A stretch of 63,366 nucleotides of DNA from DATEOR01 sp035698665 (GTDB lineage: Bacteria > Actinomycetota > Thermoleophilia > Gaiellales > Gaiellaceae). Of this stretch, positions 57,713-63,366 are shown piece by piece. The notes under the pieces were generated by a model that saw nothing but the letters and a program-made list of their open reading frames with translations, was not told the origin of the DNA and ran no database searches. Each line of letters opens with the position of its first letter. Within the stretch, counting starts at the first letter, position 1. The position numbers and the translations under genes are program-made. The stretch spans positions 1-63,366 of the forward strand of contig DASSBN010000079.1 in the NCBI GenBank assembly GCA_035698665.1. The letters are read 5' to 3'.

Positions 57713-59101
57713 GTGCGCTCGCTGCGCTACCGACTTCCGGCCGTCTTTCTCGTCGGAGTGCTGGTCGCGTCCGTCGTGGCGGCCGTCTTCGCGGTCCGCC
57801 TCTTCCAGGACTACACCCGGGACCGCACGCTCACGGAGCTCCGCCGGCAGGCGCAGGGCCTCGCGCAGCTCTACCAGGAGCAGGCGATCCGGAGCGTCGA
57901 CGAGGCCCGGCGTGCGCCGGGGTTCGCCGCGCCGATCCTCGAGCAGGCGACCGGGTCGCGCATCTACTACGCGGGCGTCGAGATCTTCCCGGGCGAGAAG
58001 TCGGGCCTGCGGCAGCTGCCGTTGTCGCTCCTCGACCAGTCGGCGCTCGACGCCGGCCAGGTGCAGACGTTCGAGTTCACCCCGCCCGGCACGGACCGCA
58101 GCTACTTCGCCGCGGCCTATCCGATCATGCTCGGCGGAGACACGTTCGGTGCGCTCGTCGTGGCGAAGCCGAAAGCCGAGCTGCAGGAGCGGTGGGTGGT
58201 GCTTCTCGGGCGCCTGGCTCTCGCGCTCCTCGTCGGGCTCGTCGTCGCCGCCGGGCTCGTCTGGTACCTCTCGCGGCGTCTGACCAAGCCGGTGCTCGCG
58301 CTCTCGCGTGCCGCCGACGAGGTCGCGGCCGGCCACTACGACACCGAGCTTCCCGAGGCCCGGTCGAAGGACGAGATCGGGCACTTGACGGAGCGCTTCG
58401 CCGAGATGACCGCAAGGCTCGCCGAGTCGCAGCGCCGCGAGCGCAACTTCCTCATGGTGGTGTCGCATGAGCTGCGGACGCCGCTGACGGCCATCCGGGG
58501 CCATGTCGAGGCCCTCCGCGAGGGCATCGCCCAGGACGAGGAGACCCGTGAGGCCTCGCTGCGCGTGATCGGCGCCGAGACGGACCGCCTCACCAGGCTC
58601 GTGGGCGACGTCCTCGACCTCGCACGCATGGAGTCCCACCGGTTCACGCTCGAGGAGGGCGAGGTGGAGCTACGCCGGCTTCTCGAGCAGGCCTACGAGA
58701 GCTTCGGGGAGGAGGCGCGCCGGCGGGGGATCGAGTACGAGTACTCGCTCGAGGCCGACCCGGTCATCGAGACCGACGGCGACCGCGTCCTGCAGATCGT
58801 GTCCAACCTGCTCGACAACGCCTTCGCCTGGACACCCGACGGCGGGCGCATCGACCTGGGGCTCAGCGCAACGAACGGCACGATCTCGATCTCGGTCGCG
58901 GACTCGGGGCCGGGAATCGGGCCGGAGGAGCGGGAGCGCATCTTCCGTCCGTTCTGGTCTCGCGCCGGGGAGGGAACGGGCCTCGGTCTTCCGATCGCCC
59001 GGGAGCTCGCGCACGCGCTCGGCGGCGAGCTCATGCTCGAGTCGCAGCTCGGCAAGGGGTCCCGCTTCGAGCTCCGCCTACCCGCGAGCCAGAGCGCCTA
59101 G
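57713..59101 (+). CDS. EnvZ/PhoR-type sensor histidine kinase
   Basis: Protein of 462 residues: two membrane helices (about 10-33 and 163-185) around an extracytoplasmic sensor, HAMP (about 185-238), HisKA with phospho-accepting His near 252 (FLMVVSHELRTPLTAIRG), and HATPase with VSNLLDNAFAWTP, DSGPGIGPEERERIFRPFW and GTGLGLPIAREL. It is the cognate kinase of the preceding OmpR-type regulator. The 3' end overlaps the convergent gene by 4 bp. Confidence 0.92.
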   Translation: MRSLRYRLPAVFLVGVLVASVVAAVFAVRLFQDYTRDRTLTELRRQAQGLAQLYQEQAIRSVDEARRAPGFAAPILEQATGSRIYYAGVEIFPGEKSGLRQLPLSLLDQSALDAGQVQTFEFTPPGTDRSYFAAAYPIMLGGDTFGALVVAKPKAELQERWVVLLGRLALALLVGLVVAAGLVWYLSRRLTKPVLALSRAADEVAAGHYDTELPEARSKDEIGHLTERFAEMTARLAESQRRERNFLMVVSHELRTPLTAIRGHVEALREGIAQDEETREASLRVIGAETDRLTRLVGDVLDLARMESHRFTLEEGEVELRRLLEQAYESFGEEARRRGIEYEYSLEADPVIETDGDRVLQIVSNLLDNAFAWTPDGGRIDLGLSATNGTISISVADSGPGIGPEERERIFRPFWSRAGEGTGLGLPIARELAHALGGELMLESQLGKGSRFELRLPASQSA

Positions 59102-59574
59102 GCGCCGGGCTGCTGGCGGTCGATGCGGTAGAGCGGCGCGGCGCTTGCGGCGCGCTCGTCGAGGGCCCGCTCAACGCGGTCGAGCACGCGCTCCATCCGG
59201 TCGAGGCGCTTCTCGACGCCGCGCCAGCCCGACGTGATCAGGTCGACGAGGAGTGCGAGATCCTCGACGCGTGCCTGTCGCTCGGAGGCGATGTCGGTCT
59301 GAAGGCGCTCGAGGCGCCGGATCGTCTGGCCCGAGAGACCGCGCACCTCCGCGAGATGGCGCGCCACCGGGATGACCTCTTCGCGGAGGCCCTTCTGAAC
59401 GGAGGCCTCGAGCCGCTCGGGAATCGCGGTCTCGAGCTCCGCGGTCGTCAACGCGAGGGCTTCGAGCCCGGCCCGCGCGCGCTCGAGCAGCGCCTGCAGG
59501 GCGGCGTCGTCCGGACGCTCCTCACCGCTCTGGGCGAGGCGCATTCGGGCTCGTTCGATGGCGTCGCGGTCCAC
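59098..59574 (-). CDS. Coiled-coil protein of unknown function
   Basis: Protein of 158 residues, almost entirely helical with heptad-like patterns: ALQALLERARAGLEALALTTAELETAIPERLEASVQ and GVEKRLDRMERVLDRVERALDERA. No catalytic motif. The GTG at 59574 is chosen because TAGAGT lies exactly 7 nt upstream; the ATG at 59580 would sit 1 nt from that box and could not be transcribed from it. Divergent from queA. Confidence 0.65.
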   Translation of the reverse strand: MDRDAIERARMRLAQSGEERPDDAALQALLERARAGLEALALTTAELETAIPERLEASVQKGLREEVIPVARHLAEVRGLSGQTIRRLERLQTDIASERQARVEDLALLVDLITSGWRGVEKRLDRMERVLDRVERALDERAASAAPLYRIDRQQPGA

Positions 59575-59581
59575 GGACATG

Positions 59582-59587
59582 ACTCTA
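59582..59587 (-). promoter_or_regulatory. -10 box TAGAGT, leaderless promoter
   Basis: TAGAGT-CATGTCC-GTG (59574) on the minus strand, exact N7 spacing; decides the start over the nearer ATG. Confidence 0.55.
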
Positions 59588-59608
59588 ACCTTCGTTTCGG
59601 ATGTCGGC

Positions 59609-60550
59609 ATGAAGACGTCTGAGCTTGATTACGAGCTTCCCGCGGAGCTCATCGCGCAGCGGCCGCTCGAGCGTCGCGACGACTCCAGGCTGCTCGTTTT
59701 CGACCGCCAAACGGGCGCCGTCGAGCACCGGAGTTTCCGCGATCTCGGCTCGCTTCTCGTTCCCGGCACGATCGTCGTCGTGAACGACACGCGCGTGCTG
59801 CCGGCCCGTCTTTGGCTCGAGCGGCCGTCAGGCGGGCGCACCGAGATCCTCCTCCTCGAGCGCCTGAAGGGAGATGTCTGGGAGGCGCTGGCGCGGCCGA
59901 GCAGGAAGCTGCGCGCCGGAATGGAGCTCGGCCCCGTGGAGCTGCTCGAGGATCTCGGCGAGGGCCGCTGGCGGCTCCGGCTTGCCGGCGAGCCCGATGG
60001 GGAGGCGCCGCTGCCTCCCTACATCACGGAGCCGCTCGCCGACGCGGAGCGCTATCAGACGGTCTACGCGGAGGAGAGTGGGTCGGCGGCCGCTCCGACG
60101 GCCGGGCTCCATTTCACGCCCGAGCTCGTCGCCTCGCTCGACGTGGAACGGGTGACGCTGCACGTGGGGCTCGACACGTTCCGACCGGTGACTGCCGAAA
60201 CGCTCGAAGAGCACGAGCTGCACAGTGAGCGCTACGAGGTCGGGGAGGAGGCCTGGTCGCGTATCGATGCCGCACCCCATGTGACCGCCGTCGGGACGAC
60301 GACCGTGCGCGTGCTCGAATCGGTGGCGCGGGGAGCGCCCCTCACGGGGCGGACGGAGCTCTTCGTCACGCCGGGGTTCGACTTTCGACGCGTCGACTCG
60401 CTCGTCACGAACTTCCATCTGCCGCGCTCGTCGCTCCTCGCGCTCGTGATGGCGTTCGCGGGCGTGGAGGAGACGCGGCGGCTCTACGAGACCGCGATCG
60501 AGGAGCGATACCGGTTCTATTCGTTCGGCGACGCGATGCTGATCCGCTGA
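59609..60550 (+). CDS. queA: S-adenosylmethionine:tRNA ribosyltransferase-isomerase
   Basis: Protein of 313 residues that adds the epoxycyclopentanediol ring of queuosine. Family marks: DYELPAELIAQRPLERRDDSRLLVFD at the N-terminus, VVVNDTRVLPARLW, PTAGLHFTP (about 168-176), TLHVGLDTFRPV, and TNFHLPRSSLLALVMAFAG near the C-terminus. Slightly short (usual 340-350), mainly from a shorter central region. First of the queA-tgt-yajC-secD run. Confidence 0.94.
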   Translation: MKTSELDYELPAELIAQRPLERRDDSRLLVFDRQTGAVEHRSFRDLGSLLVPGTIVVVNDTRVLPARLWLERPSGGRTEILLLERLKGDVWEALARPSRKLRAGMELGPVELLEDLGEGRWRLRLAGEPDGEAPLPPYITEPLADAERYQTVYAEESGSAAAPTAGLHFTPELVASLDVERVTLHVGLDTFRPVTAETLEEHELHSERYEVGEEAWSRIDAAPHVTAVGTTTVRVLESVARGAPLTGRTELFVTPGFDFRRVDSLVTNFHLPRSSLLALVMAFAGVEETRRLYETAIEERYRFYSFGDAMLIR

Positions 60551-60644
60551 GGGGCCACCCCGTGCCTCCACCCGCTTTGAGCGTAGCCCGCCAAGATGCA
60601 CCTGTGGTGCGCGTTTCGCACGGAAACCGACACAAGGTCACCCA

Positions 60645-61778
60645 GTGAGCTTCGACCTCGTCGCGGCCGAGGGCGATGCGCGGGCCGGCGTCCTCCACAC
60701 CGCCCACGGCGACGTGCCCACGCCCGCCTTCATGCCCGTCGGCACGAAGGGCACGGTCAAGGGGCTCGACCCCGAGCGCCTGCGCGAGCTCGGCACGACG
60801 ATCCTCCTCGGCAACACGTACCACCTGCATTTCCGTCCGGGCGAGGAGCTCGTCGACGCCATGGGCGGCCTGCACCGCTTCATGGGGTGGGACGGGCCGA
60901 TCCTCACCGACTCGGGCGGGTTCCAGGTCTTCTCGCTTCGGGACACGATCGCCGCAGTCGACGAGGATGGAGTGACGTTTCGCTCTGTCTACGACGGCCG
61001 CGAGGCACGCTTCACGCCCGAGCTCGTCGCCGACATCCAGCGTCGTCTCGGCTCCGACATCGCCATGTGCCTCGACGTGTGCCCGCCACCCGACGTCGCG
61101 CGCGAAGAGCTCGAAGCCGCAACGAACCTCACGACCGCGTGGGCCGCGCGCCAGCTCGCGGCGCCGCGCGCGCCCGGCCAGCTCGTCTTCGGAATCAGCC
61201 AGGGTGGAACCGACGTCGAGCTTCGCCGTCGCTCCACCGAGGAGATCGCCGCGCTCGGCTTCGACGGGAATGCGCTCGGAGGGCTGAGCGTGGGGGAGGA
61301 TCGCGACGTGATGCTCGAGACCGTCGCCTGGGCGGCGCCGCTCCTTCCGAGCGAGCGGCCGCGCTACTTCATGGGCATCGGGGACCCGGCCGGCATTCTC
61401 GAGGTCGTCGAGCGCGGGATCGACATGTTCGACTGCGTCCTGCCGACGCGGCTCGGGCGCACGGGTTCGGCGCTCACCTGGGAAGGGCGGCTCAATCTCA
61501 AGAACGCCCGCTTCGCCCGCGACGAGCGCCCGCTCGACGAAAGCTGCTCCTGCTCGGCGTGCCGGCGCTTCACCCGCGCGTATCTGCGCCATCTTGTGAA
61601 CCAACAGGAGCTGCTCGGCTTGATACTTTTGTCCGAGCACAACGTCAGATTTCTGCTCGATTTGACCGCCGGGGCGCGGACTGCCATCGAGCGCGGCGAG
61701 TTCGGCTCTTTCAAGGCGGCCGCCCTCGAGCGCCTCGACTCGGCGGCCTTCGCGCCAGGCGAGGAGGTCTCTCGGTGA
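60645..61778 (+). CDS. tgt: tRNA-guanine transglycosylase
   Basis: Enzyme of 377 residues that swaps guanine-34 for preQ1 in GUN tRNAs. Catalytic Asp in LTDSGGFQVFSLRD (about 87-100), second Asp in GIDMFDCVLPTRLGRTGSALT, and zinc ligands in SCSCSACRRFTRAYLRHL (CxCxxC plus His, about 306-323). GTG start at 60645, no strong Shine-Dalgarno sequence. The stop overlaps yajC (GTGA). Confidence 0.95.
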   Translation: MSFDLVAAEGDARAGVLHTAHGDVPTPAFMPVGTKGTVKGLDPERLRELGTTILLGNTYHLHFRPGEELVDAMGGLHRFMGWDGPILTDSGGFQVFSLRDTIAAVDEDGVTFRSVYDGREARFTPELVADIQRRLGSDIAMCLDVCPPPDVAREELEAATNLTTAWAARQLAAPRAPGQLVFGISQGGTDVELRRRSTEEIAALGFDGNALGGLSVGEDRDVMLETVAWAAPLLPSERPRYFMGIGDPAGILEVVERGIDMFDCVLPTRLGRTGSALTWEGRLNLKNARFARDERPLDESCSCSACRRFTRAYLRHLVNQQELLGLILLSEHNVRFLLDLTAGARTAIERGEFGSFKAAALERLDSAAFAPGEEVSR

Positions 61779-62149
61779 GTGGTGGTTTCTTAGTTCTTCT
61801 TCTTGCGATGTTCGGCTTCATGTACTTCCTGCTGATCCGTCCCCAGAGACAGCAGCAGAGGAAGCACGCGGAGCTCCTCTCAGCGCTCAAGCCCGGAGAC
61901 GAGGTCGTCACGGCCGGCGGGATCTACGGCGAGGTCGTCCAGCTCGACGCCGAGCGCGTGATGCTCGAGATCGACGAGGACGTGCGCATCGCCGTCGCGC
62001 GCCGAGCAATCACGACGGTCGTGCCGCCGGAGGAGCTCGAGCGCCTCGAATCCGCAGACGAGAGCGAGTCCGTGGACGCGGGCTCGGCCGAGCCCGTTTC
62101 GGCCGACGAGCCGAGGACCGCCGAGGAGCGGGACGCGGCCCGGAACTAG
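61775..62149 (+). CDS. yajC: Preprotein translocase auxiliary subunit YajC
   Basis: Protein of 124 residues: one N-terminal helix (about 4-20, LVLLLAMFGFMYFLLIRPQR), the conserved RPQRQQQRKHAELLSALKPGDEVVTAGGIYG, and an acidic tail rich in Glu, Ser and Asp. It assists SecDF in the Sec translocon. Overlaps tgt; secD follows after 18 nt. Confidence 0.93.
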   Translation: MSGGFLVLLLAMFGFMYFLLIRPQRQQQRKHAELLSALKPGDEVVTAGGIYGEVVQLDAERVMLEIDEDVRIAVARRAITTVVPPEELERLESADESESVDAGSAEPVSADEPRTAEERDAARN

Positions 62150-62167
62150 CCGCGAGAAGGTCCAAGA

Positions 62168-63366
62168 GTGCGCCGCTACCTGCTCATCCTCACCGCGATC
62201 CTGGCCGCCGTCGCCGGGGTCGTCGTGCTGGCGTTCTTCCGCTCGCCGACGCTCGGCCTCGACCTGCAGGGCGGGCTCGAGGTCATCCTCCAGGCGAAGG
62301 CGCCGCAGGGTAGGGAGATCACGCAGGACGATCTCGACCGCTCGATCGAGATCATGCGGCAGCGCATCGACAAGATCGGCGTCTCCGAGCCGGTCATCAC
62401 GCGCCAGGGCACCGACCAGATCTCCGTCCAGCTCGCCGGCGTCCACGATTCGGGGCGCGCCGCCGAGATCATCGGCCAGACCGCCCAGCTGCAGTTCTTC
62501 GACCTGCAGGGAGACGCCCTGCCGCCGACGGCGGGCGCCAACGGTCAGATCAACGCCTCGCCGCAGCTCCTGCCGCTCCTGTCGGGCCAGCAGAAGGCGG
62601 CCGAGACCGGGACGCCGACCCAGTGGTACCTGTACTCGAAGGACAAGAAGCGCCTCGGCGGCCCGAGCGAGACGAAGGAGGACCTGCTCAAGCAGTTCGG
62701 CGGCGAGCAGCCCGAGGGCTCGAAGTTCTACGCGGTGCCGCAGGGCAAGATCATCCTCACCTGCACCGACAACGCCACGGTCTGCCCGGGCGTCGGCGTG
62801 CCCGCGCCGGGGGCGACCTACTACTACCTCTTCAAGTACCAGCCGAACAACCCGACCGACCCCGTCCCGGAGCTGACCGGAAACGACCTCAAGGGCGACC
62901 AGACGCGGGCGGACTTCGGCTCCGGGAACCAGCCGATCGTGCTCCTCGGCTTCACCAACTCGGGCGGGGACAAGTTCCACGAGATCACCCGGGACCTTTC
63001 CCAGCGCGGCCTGACGCAGGCGAATCTCGCCGGCGCCACCGGCGACCAGCGCGAAGCCTTCAAACAGAGCTTCGCGATCGTCCTCGACGGCGAGATCCGC
63101 TCGTTCCCGTCGATCGACTTCGACGACCCGGGCCTGCGCGACGGAATCGCCGGCGGACAGGCCGAGATCACGGGCCTCGACTCCATTCAGGAGGCCAAGG
63201 ACCTCGCACTCGTCCTCCAGACCGGCGCCCTGCCCGTCGAGTTCGTGCAGGTGCAGCGCGAGGACATCTCCGCGACGCTCGGCGAGGACTCGCTCCACCA
63301 GGCCCTGATCGCCGGCATCGGCGGTCTCCTCGCGGTCGCCTTCTTCTTGCTCCTCTTCTACCGCTT
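62168..63366 (+). CDS. secD: Protein translocase subunit SecD (cut by right edge)
   Basis: About 399 residues visible. N-terminal helix, then GLDLQGGLEVILQAKAP (about 34-50), the P1 domain with IEIMRQRIDKIGVSEPVI, a large insert (about 105-260), FAIVLDGEIRSFPSI (about 304-318), and the start of the membrane domain. It uses the proton-motive force late in protein export. The remaining helices, and probably secF, lie beyond the window. GTG start at 62168 with weak GAAGG upstream. Confidence 0.93.
   Translation, partial: MRRYLLILTAILAAVAGVVVLAFFRSPTLGLDLQGGLEVILQAKAPQGREITQDDLDRSIEIMRQRIDKIGVSEPVITRQGTDQISVQLAGVHDSGRAAEIIGQTAQLQFFDLQGDALPPTAGANGQINASPQLLPLLSGQQKAAETGTPTQWYLYSKDKKRLGGPSETKEDLLKQFGGEQPEGSKFYAVPQGKIILTCTDNATVCPGVGVPAPGATYYYLFKYQPNNPTDPVPELTGNDLKGDQTRADFGSGNQPIVLLGFTNSGGDKFHEITRDLSQRGLTQANLAGATGDQREAFKQSFAIVLDGEIRSFPSIDFDDPGLRDGIAGGQAEITGLDSIQEAKDLALVLQTGALPVEFVQVQREDISATLGEDSLHQALIAGIGGLLAVAFFLLLFYR

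Overview
The window is a high-GC, densely coded stretch with many GTG and TTG starts, four-base start/stop overlaps and many leaderless promoters. Together with a fused PafBC regulator, SHOCT and DUF7144-type membrane proteins and a CXXXY-type CcmE, this suggests a deep-branching soil actinobacterium of the Thermoleophilia type (Gaiellales or Solirubrobacterales). That placement is inference from gene content. No rRNA, tRNA, CRISPR array, prophage or complete insertion sequence was found.

Layout. 1-4.3 kb: the end of an MFS exporter, a decayed methyltransferase gene, a TfoX-domain gene, and a DUF1800/DUF1501/cupredoxin operon. 4.4-9.2 kb: arsenate reductase with an acetyltransferase, a VOC protein, envelope proteins, and three copies of an about 80-bp promoter-plus-hairpin repeat. 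9.2-15.5 kb: an envelope or stress island (three DUF7144-like paralogues counting the one at 6.7 kb, two YihY/BrkB proteins, AI-2E-type transporter, holin-like, SHOCT and DUF1269/6325-like proteins), in which three upstream regions carry the palindrome TCACCCGGGTGA. 15.6-20.2 kb: a MASE1 kinase, a NarL-type regulator and a MalT-like regulator in one overlapping operon. 20.2-25.4 kb: a REP-like repeat, an ABC-2 exporter divergent from an AraC regulator, an orphan peptide-binding lipoprotein and a PRC-barrel gene. 25.4-36.4 kb: redox and cytochrome c maturation genes (sulfite-oxidase-like protein with FNR reductase, DsbD/TlpA fusion, BolA with glutaredoxin, CcmE, CcmF, CcmI-like). 36.5-42.6 kb: M23 peptidase, hypoxanthine phosphoribosyltransferase, then four overlapping genes: metallophosphoesterase, cyclic 2,3-diphosphoglycerate synthetase, 2-phosphoglycerate kinase and class II fructose bisphosphatase. 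42.6-52 kb: LuxR regulator, SufT-like factor, quinone-oxidoreductase-like gene, queG, a GAF kinase, and pafBC divergent from dinB. 52-63.4 kb: zinc-ribbon and SPOR proteins, aldehyde dehydrogenase, 3-hydroxyacyl-CoA dehydrogenase, an OmpR/EnvZ-type pair, then queA-tgt-yajC-secD running off the right edge.

Themes. QueG, QueA and Tgt together cover late queuosine synthesis. The 38.8-42.6 kb operon encodes both enzymes needed to make cyclic 2,3-diphosphoglycerate, a solute known mainly from methanogens, along with an uncharacterised phosphoesterase. Three layers of shared regulatory DNA stand out: TANNNT-N7-RTG leaderless promoters (ten exact cases), the TCACCCGGGTGA palindrome, and the repeated promoter-hairpin module.
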